Shown here: positions 10,824 to 22,802 of the stretch, in pieces
Position numbering within the stretch: position 1 is the first letter of the stretch
How the letters are laid out: each line of letters begins with the position of its first letter
Source of the DNA: Phyto melanocephala
Taxonomy: Eukaryota > Arthropoda > Insecta > Diptera > Rhinophoridae
Reading direction: 5' to 3'
Assembly: GCA_941918925.1 (NCBI GenBank)
Contig: OW799233.1
Span: 172,774,235-172,838,234 of the forward strand
DNA length: 64,000 nucleotides
The notes under the pieces: model-generated
Seen by the model: the letters and a program-made list of their open reading frames with translations, nothing else
Told to the model about the DNA's origin: nothing
Database searches by the model: none
Position numbers and translations under genes: made by a program

Positions 10824-11221
10824 GTGCGATTCACTAACTTTTAGCGATCCGACAATCGTTAAAATTGTCGATACATGTTATTGTTTGCACTATCGATTTT
10901 ACGATTCATTAAATACTTTTATAACGAACTCGGCAACTTCTACGTTCAAGTGCAATCTTTGTCATAAAAAATTTCTAAATAAATTCACCACTAACTTCCT
11001 TCACACCGGTAGTCGCGCCGTAGCCAAGTCTTAAAAAAAGTAGGTTTTGAGTTGGGTATATAGTTTAAATTTTTGTCGATAAAATAAACAACAACAAAAT
11101 ATTGTCGTTTAGATAACAATAACAACTGTCGTTAAAATATATTTCTGAATACCGAAATTAATAAAATTGTTAAAATTATTCAACGATACGATTATCGTTA
11201 AGATAAGTTAGTGAATCGCAC
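10824..11221. mobile_element. Foldback MITE with GTGCGATTCACTAACTT ends
   Basis: The left end GTGCGATTCACTAACTT (10824) is repeated inverted as AAGTTAGTGAATCGCAC at the right end (11221). Inside both ends are versions of ATCGTTAA / TTAACGAT, so the arms fold over more than the first 17 bp. No TSD could be established. The frame 10786-11034 that covers part of it is a chance frame. Confidence 0.6.
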
Positions 11222-11332
11222 TATAGATATATCATCTCCCAAGGCGTCAACTTCTGATGCAGCCCCCGCCACCCTTTGATCGGCATGGAGTTGAGCAAGA
11301 GTTACCGTTTTGAATTCTACAACCTTTATATA

Positions 11333-11475
11333 ATCGGCCTTATTGTCATTGGCGTTGTCGTGTCGGTTTTGTGTCGAAAACGACAGAAATACGACAAGGT
11401 CTCATTCATTTTACATTGTCGTAAATATTACACGGTACCAAAAAATACGACAACGTCACTGACAATAAGGCTGAT
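11333..11475. mobile_element. 143-bp MITE with ATCGGCCTTATTGTCA ends
   Basis: The left end ATCGGCCTTATTGTCATTGG is matched by the inverted right end ATCAGCCTTATTGTCAGTGA. With these borders the flank is TA on each side, compatible with a Tc1/mariner-type insertion. The interior repeats GTCGT/ACGAC motifs in inverted orientation. No coding capacity is present. Confidence 0.6.
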
Positions 11476-11477
11476 TA

Positions 11478-12287
11478 TCTACCGACAGTGGTGTTTCGGT
11501 AGAAAAATAAGGATATCCAATGGGCATTGTCTAACATTCCATTGATATCTTTCTCGAACAAGAATCGAACATTTTGTGACCTAATGCTTCCAAGGTTGGA
11601 TTTTCTTTCGAAAAGTTAGCGCTATATGTTAGGGAAAATATGACTTCTTGGTATTTATATGTGGTATGAAACATGTTGTCAAGTTTCTTTATGATTCATT
11701 GACTTAATGGCAGCACAATCCCTGAACCTGGACCCGATACTAGAAATTCGAATGTTCGCCCATACCGATCTTTCAAACTGGAAATAGAACATGTCAATTG
11801 CTGCCACTAACTTCCAAAAATTTGGAGATTGTGGCCAGCATCAGTCACTCCATACTACCTATTCTACTATATGTAAATAAATGTGATGGGCTCTGAGACC
11901 TTCTCTAATCGATACATACTCAGAATCCACATTAGCATCCACTTGTCAACGCTGGCCGGAGCTTCAAGTTCTTCTCCTGTATATACTGCAGAATCTCCTT
12001 CTAACACCTCCAAAGGGTCCAAGGGACCAATCTTACTTTCGGCTCCCCATATTACACGATTGTAACTGATCCAATCTTTAATTAACTTCTTTTTATTATC
12101 TTTTAACACATTGTCGATGTATGATTTTTTTTTATGGTTGATCAAATTATACATATTTTGATAACTACAGACTATCCAACCAACAACGAAAATTGTCTGG
12201 TTGTATAGTCCATAACAGTCTGGTTTCCAACTTCCTTTTGTTGTGCCAACTGTCAAATCGTGTATTGTTTGCAAATAGTTAAGTTTG
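11478..12287. other. Unassigned single-copy-looking DNA
   Basis: Base composition is less AT-biased near 11880-12070 (GGCCGGAGCTTC, CCAAGGGACC), and there are open frames on both strands, but none resembles a known family or has supporting splice sites. I cannot assign it. Confidence 0.3.
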
Positions 12288-12579
12288 AATTAGACGTGCC
12301 ATAGCCATAAGATACCAAAATTTAATTGGTTTTTAGGGTTATGGACAGTTGTCATTATCAAATACTTTGTTGCTCGTAAGTTTGGTTCAAACAGTTATTT
12401 TGTATGACACGTCTAATTAAAGCTTTATGGTTAAATTAGTCGTGTCATAACCATAACCATACAAAACAGATGCTTGAACCAAACTTATGAGCAACAAAGT
12501 ATTTGATTATAGGTGACTGTTGCGATAACCATAGAAACCAATAAAATTTTGGTTTCTTATGGCTATGGCACGTTTAATT
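12288..12579. repeat. Two inverted copies of a 131-147 bp MITE forming a long palindrome
   Basis: Unit 1 (12288-12418) runs from AATTAGACGTGCCATAGCC to ATGACACGTCTAATT. Unit 2 (12433-12579) is its reverse complement, with extra CATAACC sequence, and ends GGCACGTTTAATT. They are separated by a 14-bp spacer AAAGCTTTATGGTT. Each unit has its own inverted ends of the type AATTARACGTGYCATA. The whole can fold into a hairpin of about 130 bp with only scattered mismatches. Confidence 0.75.
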
Positions 12580-15500
12580 TAAGCTTTAAAAAAGTTTAGA
12601 ATTTCTCCTTAAGGTATGCATGTCTAAAGTATTAAAATAAACAAAGTTTGAAAGAGGCAAAACGATAAACGATCGGAAGGTATGAAAAGAAACATTACAC
12701 AATTTATTTGGATTTTTTTCTACAATCTTGTATCGAACTTTACTGGACAACGTTCGATTATACTGAAGTTTGTATAACAAAATGTAAAGTGCTTGAAATA
12801 TTCGAATTAACCTTCTTGCAATTAATACAGAATTTTGCATTTTATTCTTAAATTTCCACTTTCTTTGTCTCCTTCAAAACTGGTTGTATGACACTTATTT
12901 TCCATGATTTTCATTTCCATGTCTAGTCATTATTTCTACTTCAATTGGAAAGGCCAATTTTTTTCTCTTATTATTCTCTTTAAACTAGTCATACTTAATA
13001 AATCAATCACCTTTTTAAGACAATTCAAATAAAAACATTGAAGCAATATATTCATGATATTAGTGTTACTAGAGCAAGTTTGTATGAAATTGCAATTGAG
13101 AATAAACAAGGTATTCACGTTACTAACTTTAGTTGATGTTTACATTATTAGGTACTTTTTAACGTAATGAGTTATTTTTTTTTTAAAATGTTAAAATAAG
13201 TTTTGAATGATGTTCCATGCAATATTTTTGCATTAATGCAAAAAGTAAAAGTTTGTGTAAAATTATGTTCTGCATGTGGTGTTCTTCTTATAAAGGGAAT
13301 CATTTTAATAAAAATTTTATAAAACAACTTTTACCACTGCTAAATTATTGCCATTTTTCTCAACTGTTTATTATATGAGAATTCTGAGCTACAGACAACA
13401 ACAGCTATTTTTCCCCAAAAATGGATCATCTTGTCGTGCTGGACGATTAAAAATATGAGCTCACCTAAACAATTACAAATTTATGCAGTTTCGCATTTTC
13501 GCAAGACTAAAACCAGTAACCTGAAAACCTTAAATAACTAGTTTTTGTACAGTTTAAAGTGTTTCTAGAATACTGAATACTTTTTATATAAAATTATATT
13601 ATGGTGTCTTTACATCTTCTATACAAATTTATTTGCTATTAATATTCTATTCTTAAGAACTCAATACATAGTATAAATTATAAATTTTTTTTCTCGAAAT
13701 ACAAAAATTAAGACCCTTTTGAAAACTTGTATTAGTTTAATGATAATAAGAGCTGAACTTGAAAGCACAATTCACATATTTTAGGTTTTTGTTTTTACAG
13801 TGTTTTTGAAAGTATTTATTAAGGAAAAATAAAAAAATATATAGGAATATCAGTCAACCCAAACATACATATTTACACACAAATCTGTGAAAATTTTCAT
13901 TGAAAAATCATGTTAATAAAATCCCAAATACTATAGAATTTACTAATTGAATTTATTTTTTAATATTCTTTCTCTATTGGCATTTTATGTTATTACTCTA
14001 AGTAAATTTCAAAAAAGAATTTAATAATAGAAAGATTTTCAGAATTTAATAAAAGAAATTTCAGGAAAAACCATCATAATATAGAATAACCTATTTTGAA
14101 AATACATTTTGTAAAACTTATATATTGTTTTAGAAAAAAAAAAAAAAATTAATAAATAAACATTTACAAAAATTATTATTTATCTAATATTTTTAGTTTC
14201 ACTTTATTTTTCTATATATAAATTTTAAGTTCCTTTCTCTATTTTTGGAGACATATTCATTATTTATTAAAAATAAAACACACAAAAAAAAACAATAAAA
14301 AATTAACTTAGAATAAAATAAGATAAAAAAAAAATAAATAAAAATCTCTGTAGAAAAAACTATGCTTATTGTAGGTATTCAAAACAAAGAAACAAAAAAA
14401 TGTAAATGAAAATTCTAAAAAAAACCGTAAACTATGTAACTAAAACCACCATAAAATAGTAAAAAATAAATTGAAAAAAAACTATAAAAAAACAGCGATA
14501 ATATTACTTATTTTATATATAAAAAAAAAAAAAATACAAAAACTAAAAAAAGTTATGTCTACATACAAAATATTTTAGGCCATAACAAATTTTCTTACAC
14601 AAACAATAACAAAACAACATTTTTGCAAAAGTGTTATTCTCTAAACTGTGAACCGTTTGTTAAAAATAAAACACAAAAATAAACATATTGACTGAAATTT
14701 TTTACAATGACACCGATACAGAAAACAGTAGAATTTATTAAAAAAAAAACAGAATAAAAAAACTAAAATCATCATAAAAAACCTTAAAAAATAAAATATT
14801 TTCTTTGTTGAAAACACTATAGTTTTACATTAGTATTGAAAATTAATACTCACATAAAAAAATATTTTAATAAACATATATTACTAATATTGCATACATT
14901 TACATATGTATGCACATATGTACATAAGTAAATATTTTAAATTAACTACTTGCCAATAGGATTTTTATATTTATTTTTTTTGCATTGTTTAAACATTTTA
15001 AGGAAATAATAACTATAGCAAAGAGTTATGAAAGGAATTATCAATTGTGAGTTTACACCTCCATACATATTTTCAGTAGTGTCTATACGCACAGATTTTT
15101 TTTATACCAACAAATCTATCTATCTATCTATTTCATTATCTATTTTACTTTAAGAGCGTTTTTTCTTAAGCTCTTTTTTTATTTAACAACTACAGTGCAC
15201 TCGCGATAATATGAACACCCCAAAATATAAAGCTCACTTATAAAATCATTGAATGTAAATAAGAAAAATAAGCGAAAACATCTTTGGGGATTTTATTAAC
15301 GATTGGTATTTTAGTGTAAAGGAAAAATACTTCAAGGAGAAAAATATTCACAATAGGAATGAATATTTTCAAATCATTTTATTGCAATTAATTTAGAACT
15401 CTTTTTCTTTCCATTACATGAAAAAACTTAAGCGACAATTGCGGTTTACAACTTTTATAACAAATTGGTCGACCTGAATACATTTGCAATGATATTTTCA

Positions 15501-15724
15501 ACTCTACTGAAACTTTTTTCTTTTTACGAATTTTTGGCCACACCATGAAATTTTCAACAGAAAACGGAAAAAGTTGAGTTGACACAAAGTCAAACAAACT
15601 TAAGTAAAGTTTATAACGACAATAGGGCATAGTTCTTTAATAATGACATTAGCTTGTGCACAATATGTATTTGATTAGGTTGTTAAAATGTTAGCTTCCA
15701 TTTAACAGAAAATTAATAATAAAT
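12580..15724. other. AT-rich intergenic DNA with A/T tracts
   Basis: This is low-complexity DNA with many A runs and a short TCTA run near 15116. The frame at 15388-15630 on the - strand (80 residues, Lys-rich) was considered and not recognised. Nothing here can be called a gene. Confidence 0.4.
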
Positions 15725-15949
15725 CGCCCTTATTCTGTTTGGCGACGGCAACATCGTCGTTGATTTTAAGGCAATATCAATTTAACACAACATCAATACT
15801 AATTTGGTATTCCCTAACAGTCTTATGACCACGTTGCCTGTTTATCGATAATGTTAATGAAATATAAAATACATTTCTAATATCTGAGTCAGTTGATTTA
15901 TCTGTTCACTACTTTTTGAATTAAATTGAAATCAAAATGAATTAAAATC

Positions 15950-16082
15950 AAAATGTTTTTTCTTTCCGACTCTGATTCGAGTGACGAAGAAAATAAGAAA
16001 CAATCAATGGTGAAAAGAAGACTTCTCAGACAGAAGTCAAAAATCTTTCAATTGCCAGATGTATTTGTAAAACACTATTTAC
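15950..16082 (+). pseudogene. Harbinger transposase N-terminus
   Basis: The frame from ATG at 15951 reads MFFLSDSDSSDEENKK, then VKRRLLRQKSKIFQLPDVFV. The acidic Ser/Asp start followed by a basic RR.LR.KS segment parallels the Harbinger remnant at 6037 (EDSSDSDSL, then [14 protein letters not shown]). It stops at the hAT insertion. The transposase core is missing on the far side. Confidence 0.65.
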
Positions 16083-17175
16083 TAGGGTGATCGATTCGGT
16101 TTTACAACCGGTGGAAAATCCGTTTTTTTTACTCGCAGAAGCCGGTTTTTTTCATTTTTAGTTTTATGTTCATTTATCTTTGTAACCAAACGTACCATAC
16201 TATATTTATTACTAAAAAAATTTCCAAAAATCAGAAAATTTATTAAATACTCTTCCATAATATTGTAAGAAATTTATTTGTTGTTTCAAATATAAAATAA
16301 GAAAAATAATAAGGATTAAATATTTTTTGTTTTAAATGGAGAGCAGGTATTTTATACATTGTTGCGCTTATAATTTGCTGTTCAGTTAAGTTTTTTGACC
16401 AAGTTATTGTACTTTGCAATACTTTTTGATCGTTTTTTCGAATTTCATAATATTTTGCATTTACGAAATCTAGCGACTTGTACTAAAGATTACCCATAGC
16501 TTATCTATTATCTCTGATAACATATGACTTGTATACTAAAATAGCTTGGCACACAAAGGGTCATTATTACAACTTGCCTATAAAGTTAATGTTAATAAAA
16601 GGTAAATTTGACTACCGAGAGCAGTAAAGTGACTTTTTAATATTATTCATTATTACAACCTGCTTGTAACAAAGTTTGTTTTTCCAATATGGCAGTACCA
16701 GAGCAAATACCGATTACTTTTAACTAATTTATAAATTTTATTTACAAAACGAAATAAAATTTTAATGATTTATTTACATATTTTGTTTCATGTAGAAAAA
16801 CAATGGTATTTTTAAATTTATAAACCTAACCTTAAAAGTTAAAGCTAATTGAAACATAAACTTAACTTTTCGGTAACTTCTAGGTAAATAGTGTCTGTCC
16901 TTTAACATCTTTATTTTCAACAAAGGCATTTCATAATAATGCCATTGAATGTGTGTCAACTTAAAATGCAATTAAACCATAGAACAAACTAGTTTATAAC
17001 TATATTTGTATTTCTGTCATGAGTATAAGAAAAAATTATTATTAATTATTAATGTATTCGACCGGTTAACCGGTTTTTTCTAAATTTTTAAAAAAGCAAC
17101 CGGTTTTTTTAAATTTTAAATTTCGTACTATTTGAAAACCGGTTTCTTAAAAATGTCAAATAATCGATCACCCTA
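16083..17175. mobile_element. hAT-type non-autonomous element with 8-bp TSD
   Basis: The terminal inverted repeats are TAGGGTGATCGATT / AATCGATCACCCTA (14 bp, perfect). They are flanked by a perfect 8-bp duplication CTATTTAC (16075-16082, 17176-17183), which is diagnostic of hAT-like target cleavage. Near both ends are several copies of AACCGGTTTT-like sequence, at least three within 120 bp of the right end and several within 80 bp of the left. They could be subterminal transposase-binding sites. No transposase frame is present. Confidence 0.85.
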
Positions 17176-17430
17176 CTATTTACCAGACCTTTTGCCATCC
17201 ATCACTTGTTCTATTTGGTGGGCCAAGGGCGTTCAAAGCAGTCGCAACATTTTCCCACTGTTCCTTAAAATTGGTAGGAACAATGCCTCTGCAAAAACCT
17301 CTGGCTAGTGATGGATTTTTTACTAACTCTTCCATTAATGTTTCAAATTGACTAGGGTTGGTAATTTTATTTTTTTTACTTTTTTTGCGCTTTTTTTTAT
17401 AGTATTTTGTATTTTTTATTTCTTCATTAT
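17176..17430 (-). pseudogene. Harbinger-associated Myb/SANT (Zeste-like) protein, frameshifted
   Basis: Read on the - strand from about 17400, the frame gives ITNPSQFETLMEELVKNPSL, then ARGFAEALF. After a frameshift near 17270 it gives FKEQWENVATALNALGPPNR, then TSDGWQKVWTD. The W-x3-A-x2-LN-x-LGPP and GWQKVW motifs are typical of the SANT/Zeste-like DNA-binding proteins carried by Harbinger elements. The gene is broken by the frameshift, and its continuation beyond 17176 is absent. Confidence 0.65.
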
Positions 17431-17637
17431 TTTAAAAAATTTTTTGCACACAACACACACCAAAATCAAAAACGGCAACATCAACGGCAATTTAAGGCAA
17501 CATCAACAGTAATTTCTTTTTAACAAAACATGTGGTTGACAGTCATCGATAAATGCCAACGAGAATGCGGACTTACAACAAACGATAAAAAACGGCGTAG
17601 TCTTGTATTGCCGTTGCCAAACAGAATAAGGGTGAAT

Positions 17638-19873
17638 AAGAAATATTTTTTTTTTAATTTATTCTGGCTCAAGTTAATTTCTGTAAATTTCCTTTTTTTA
17701 ATAAAGAAATTAAATTCTTCTAACAAAATTGACTAGAACCCAATCAGAACCTCAAACTGCAATTTTTTGACATTATTGTCTAACGTCAAGATATAAACAC
17801 TTTCAGTACTCATTGTTACCTTCAGCAGCAGGCAACCCTTAATTTGTGTCATGAGTAATAAAATTTGTAATTCACCTCTTCGCTATTTCCCTACTACAGG
17901 TGGTATGGTTTTCGTTCTTTTTCGAGACATCCTCAGAATATGCAGTAATTTTTAAGCCAGTTTACTTACCATTTGCTTGATAGACGTTGATAAGCCTATA
18001 TGTGTGTTCAAATTTCTTAAAATATCCGAGTTTCAAATTGATAACAAATAGTTGTATGAATTTAAAAATACTTTAAACTTTAAGAAGTCAAGTCTTGGTT
18101 TTTTTTCGAAACTTTTTATATCTACAAAAATGTATTAACGCAAGTAGTTTACAAAAGTTAAAGAAATTACAAGTATGAAATAAATAAAACAATTCGAATT
18201 AAATGAAAAAAAAATTAAAAATGATAAAAACGCCAATTTGATTTGATGTCTCTCCAATTTTTCTAAAAAGCTTTATAGAGTACAACAATCCATAGAATTA
18301 ATTAAATTCGATAAAGAAATAAATAAAACCTAAATGCAATAAAAACACCAAAATTATTGAGAAGGAAAAAAAAAAATTAAAAAATAAAAAAATTATTAAA
18401 AATTATTATTAAAAATATTAAATTTACAAATTACTCTACAAAAAAGAAAAAAAAAATTAGAAAAAAAACTAATAAAATATATAAAAATTATGTATGTATT
18501 TCTTAAATGATAAAAAAAAAACAAATTCTTTAAATTTTATGTGTCTAAATTTTGTAGAAATTGATGTTTAGTTAAAAATTAAAAATACTAATAATAATAT
18601 TATAAAAAAAGGTTTAAAAATTTGTTCGAAAAAAAGAAAAAAATAATATAAATGTATGTGATGACAGAATGATAATACAAAATAAACTTAATATGTTATT
18701 GTAAATGATAAAAAAATTATAATTGTTGTTCTGGGTTCTGGCAGGGTTTCTTAGGCCAATAGAAAACACTAGGAACTTGATAAACATAAAATCGAACTCC
18801 TCTAATACACCCCTGATTGTTAACGAAAAAAATTTTAAATATAAAAACAGCGAACTATAAATAAAGAAAACCAAGTATTAATTAGCATTTTATATAAATC
18901 ATAAGAATTTTAAATTAACTTTTTATTCACTCAATATCGTTATTGTAGTAAAACAAAATGGAGCTGAAATTTTTTTTTTGGCAACTCCTAATGGTAGTCA
19001 GAGAATTAAAAGAAATTGATTTTGCTTGAGTTACAACATGCATTGTATACAATAATAAGTATTTGTTATAAAGCACTGTTCATTTAAAATGTGGTTATAC
19101 AAAATGTGTAATAATTATCACAGATTAATTTGTATTATTTTAGAAAAAAAAAACAATGTACATATTGAATTTTTTTTTGTAAAACCATTAATAAGTTTTT
19201 TTTTTATTAAATTGTGCTTTCTTCTATTCAGAATAAAGCTTTTTCTTCTTCTTCTTCTTTTGCTACGGTTTCTTAAGCAATTATTGACATTGACAATTTC
19301 TGCTTTTCAAGCAAATTGTAAAGAATATTTGTTCTATTATTATCATCCGTTGTTAATTGGAGAAGAAGTAACTGCTGCTGGCTTGAACAGTGCGATTGGC
19401 TTTTAAGTGAACAATGCTAAATAAATATTAAATTCTATGGACTACAATTGGAAATGCTTACTTTTTTATTAATTATCTGTTAAAGAATTATTTAAAAGCT
19501 TTAACCCAAAAACTCAATATTTTTAGTTTTGCTTCAGGAAAAATTTTATTTTAATTTCTTTTTTTTTTGTAGAAAAAAAAAGACAAAAGAAAAATCAAAA
19601 AAGAAACAACTTAAATAAAGAACAATTATATAACGAAAACCACCTCCTCCCTCCCTATACACACACACAAATGAGATATTTTATATTTTTGTATACGTTA
19701 CTGTAAAAGAGTGATTTGATATGTGATTAACATTTAAACAAAACAAAAAACAAATATTTACGAAAATGTGATCAAACTAAATAAATAATAAAATAAAAGT
19801 TAAACTAAATCCATAAAACATTAAAAAGTATTTACAAAAAAGTGCACCAAGAAAAATAATACTAAAAAGACCA
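17638..19873. other. AT-rich intergenic DNA, long A/T tracts
   Basis: No gene is supported. A CTT run (TTCTTCTTCTTCTTC) lies near 19246-19260 and a short CA run near 19662. If 19874-19936 is an exon on the - strand, part of this stretch would be its 3'UTR. Confidence 0.35.
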
Positions 19874-19936
19874 TTAATTAAAACATACAATATTTTTTCT
19901 TTCTTCAAGTAATCTTTGCAGCTCCATTTCATAGTC
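19874..19936 (-). CDS. Candidate terminal exon of an unknown host gene
   Basis: On the - strand a good acceptor (TTTTTTTGTTTTAAACAG) precedes a 63-nt stretch reading DYEMELQRLLEERKNIVCFN followed by TAA, in phase 0. The composition (Glu/Leu/Arg, helical) is far more protein-like than neighbouring AT-rich frames, and the stop follows at once. No partner exon with matching phase was identified. Phase does not join directly to the candidate exon at 34698-34738, so intermediate exons would be needed. Confidence 0.3.
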   Translation of the reverse strand, partial: DYEMELQRLLEERKNIVCFN

Positions 19937-20920
19937 CTGTTTAAAACAAAAAAATCTTTAAAAATTGTAGACAATATTTTGGACTTTGAAAAATATTTTG
20001 CAAATGAAGTTGATTTTTCTTAACTTTATTTTTAGTAAAGGCAACAATAATAAGTTTAAGGTTTAAAAAACGTTTTGACACAAATACAAATAAGTTATTC
20101 AAATCAACCAAACAATTAATTGCAACAATGTAATTGATAGAGAAAATATCTAATAGTATTAGGAAAATCTTAATAAAACCTTTAAAGTTACACTAAATTT
20201 TCTTGTTCGCATTTGAAAGAAAGAAAACTTTTGTTTTTAATAGATGTTGCGTAATTTGTTCTAAAATATTATCAATACAAATAGTTAACAGTCCTAAAAC
20301 CATATACATATTATTAATTAAATTAAACAAGCACTAAAAATAATATATTAGAACAATAAAATATTTAGTTAAAGGAAAAATCATTGTAAAACCTTAATTG
20401 CATTATGATGAAAATAGTGCAAAATATTTAGATGGCCAAATTTGCTAGATTTTTAGATGATAAAAAAATAAGAAATAATATGTAAAAAAGCAATAACAAA
20501 TAGAGAATTTATTCATACTAATTTGCACTAACTTGGCTATTTATTTCATTCTACAAATTATCACAAAAATTACAATAATATACTGTCTTCTATATTAAAT
20601 GATTTTTCCACCACTTAAATAGATAAAAAAATTATAAAGAACAAAAAAATAGCTACTCGATGTTTTTTTCTTTTGATTTCATACAGTTATTTTTCTATAA
20701 TTTAAGAAAATGAAATTTTATAGAACATTTTTTAAAAAATTTTCTGTTTTTCTTGTATTTGTTACATTTAATGTTGCCAGATCAGGATTTTTTATTTTTA
20801 TTTTAACCTTAAAATTTATGTTTATGTCCAAAATCACCTGAAGGAGGCTTAAAATTGATATTGCCGCATTTAAAATACAAAAAAGAGAATACTTTCTCAC
20901 TTTCTACTTTCGTTATTTTT
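19937..20920. other. AT-rich DNA, no feature seen
   Basis: I see neither a coding segment nor a second copy of any part of this stretch within the window. Confidence 0.35.
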
Positions 20921-21420
20921 ATGCCCTTCACCTGTGGTGCACAAGGGTGTATATGTATGGCTTTGTTATTCCGTTTGTAATTTCTACAATTTTCATTTCC
21001 GACCCCATAAAGTATATATTTTTTGAAAGCTTATGAATAGAGGAGTCGATTAAGCCCTGACCGTCTGCCCGTCTGTCTGTGTGTTGGTTGAAATCAACTT
21101 TTAGAAGCAACTATATGTTTCCCAGATCTGTGTATGGTATCAATCTCTTGGAAACATCCGGGAATGAATCGCTATTGAAATTCAGCACAATCGTTTTATA
21201 ACTTTCTGAGATATGAGCAAATCAACACGACTGCCTCTGTTTTTTCCTATATTTTTACCACCAAAATTGAAATTGTTCAGCCATAGAATAATTTATAGGT
21301 ACCTTTGCTACTATTTGTAGACATAACATGTCTCTAGAGATATTCGTGTAAAATTTTGGATTTTGGATAAATCGGGCTTTGCCTATAACTTTACCGATAG
21401 TTATAGGCAAAAAAAAATTT
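20921..21420 (+). repeat. Helentron-like (GTCY-type) dispersed repeat, copy 1
   Basis: It begins near TATGCCCTTCACCTGTGG. It carries the family core TTCCGACCCCATAAAGTATA, then a GTCTGCCCGTCTGTCTGTGT tract, then TTGAAATCAACTTTTAGAAG and CTGAGATATGAGCAAATCAA. Five other copies occur in this window. The 3' hairpin seen in copies 3 and 5 was not found here, so this copy is probably 3'-truncated. Confidence 0.65.
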
Positions 21421-21631
21421 TTTTAAATATGTATTCTAAAAATTTATAATTAATTAATTTTTAATTTTTTAATTTTTCACTCTACCACTCCTTTTACATA
21501 TACACATTTTTCAGATTTCATTTTTAAATTTTCTTTGATACAAAAATATTTTTACTAATTTTAACTTGTGGGCCTATATTATCATGTTGTTTATCTAAAT
21601 CTAAAAGAAAAAAGAAATTTGCAAGTACTAC

Positions 21632-22638
21632 CAGGCTTGCCATTTTAGCACTTTTTATGCTAGATTTCGAATTTTTTTTCTTAAGTTAGCAAAAAGATTT
21701 TCAAAAAAGTGCTAAGTGCTAGTTTGGCACTTTTTAATAATAAGCCGGCATTTTTTACACTTTTTTCATAAACAATTTAAATGCAATCAATTATTTTTTA
21801 TATGTAAGTTTTAGATGATATTTTCTTTCTTGTAAAGCTTATAGCTGGTAAAATATATATGAACGAAAAGCTGATGGACATAATTTTGGGACATAAGGAA
21901 GAAATATTTGAAGAATATTTGCTACCAAATCCGTATTTAGGATATGAATTTGAAACGTTATTAAAAAAGAAAAAGAAAAATATATAATATTTTCTGAAGA
22001 GGAAAAATATCGGCTTTCCAAAAATATTTTGATATTAAAAAAATTTCAACTTTTTCAATAGATAATACTCGTAACTTAGAAAATATGAACTTTAGTATAC
22101 CTGAAATGAAAAAATCCAAAATCGGCGGTGCTGTATAACTGAACAAATCTGGCATACCAATAAGGATACTACAGAGTTCTGGATTCAAGTAAATCAATTT
22201 GGTAATTCAATTAACGAAAATCCTTTTAATGAATTATCGGATTTTGTGCTGTCTCTTTTGGTTTTACCATTTTCAAATGCTGGAGTGGAGCGTTTATTTA
22301 GTTTAACAAAAGTGAACACACAACTTTTATATTCTGTTATGCGTATAAGGGAAAGCGTAAAACTAAATAACGTATGTTGCTATAACATCAATATATCGGA
22401 CGATGTTTTGATTAAAATTGGTTCATCTGAAAAATACCAAAAAGAATTGGTATGTGAAGAAAATTATATGATTAAACTTGTTAACCTTCTTACCACATTT
22501 GAGTAATTGTTGTTTTTAATGTTTTAAAAAAAACAATATTGGAAAATTTTAGCACTTTTCTTTTTAAACTGTAGAACATTTTAGCAATTTTTTTTCCGAG
22601 GTTTTGCACTTTTTCTCTATCATCTTATGGCAACACTG
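21632..22638 (+). mobile_element. hAT element, internally deleted
   Basis: The inverted ends are CAGGCTTGCCAT and ATGGCAACACTG. The flanks AGTACTAC (21624-21631) and AGAACAAC (22639-22646) match at 6 of 8 positions, consistent with an aged 8-bp hAT duplication. The interior carries the C-terminal end of a hAT transposase (22206-22506). Both flanks of the coding part contain repeats of TTAGCACTTTTT, possibly subterminal sites. Confidence 0.7.
21840..22506 (+). pseudogene. hAT transposase C-terminal remnant
   Basis: The frame ending in TAA at 22504-22506 contains LVLPFSNAGVERLFSLTKVN, the hATC dimerisation signature (usually LPxSNAxVERxFS). It is followed by RIRESVKLNN. Upstream pieces in other frames (KIYMNEKLMDIILGHKEEIF near 21850-21910, and NFSIPEMKKSKIG near 22090) fit the same protein with frameshifts and a stop. 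The catalytic core and BED finger are missing. Confidence 0.75.
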
Positions 22639-22802
22639 AGAACAACATTTTCTGTACTCCTCCTATATTCTCTCTGCCACTCTCAGCAACGAATTCAAGA
22701 GTTTGCAAACTTTAATTTATCTGTTCTAAAATTACATTTTCTTCATGTCCATATTTTCTCATATTCTTAAAACATTTTTGCTACGCTTTCTATATATCGA
22801 TG

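Larger units (their letters stand above)
15725..17634 (+). mobile_element. PIF/Harbinger element with two divergent gene remnants
   Basis: The terminal inverted repeats are CGCCCTTATTCTGTTTGGCG on the left and CACCCTTATTCTGTTTGGCA on the right, flanked by AAT on both sides (15722-15724, 17635-17637). The left part carries the start of a transposase on the + strand, and the right part a Myb/SANT-like gene on the - strand. This is the classical two-gene Harbinger layout, in which the SANT protein carries transposase into the nucleus and to the ends. It is split by a hAT-type element at 16083-17175. Confidence 0.75.

Noticed and set aside
10786..11034. 82-residue frame with CNLCHKKF, looking like a zinc finger
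   Set aside because: It lies across the inverted repeat of a MITE and has only one Cys pair, with no His pair.
18614..18874. 86-residue hydrophobic frame on the - strand
   Set aside because: Phe/Ile/Leu-rich composition is what random AT-rich DNA gives; no start context or homologue recognised.
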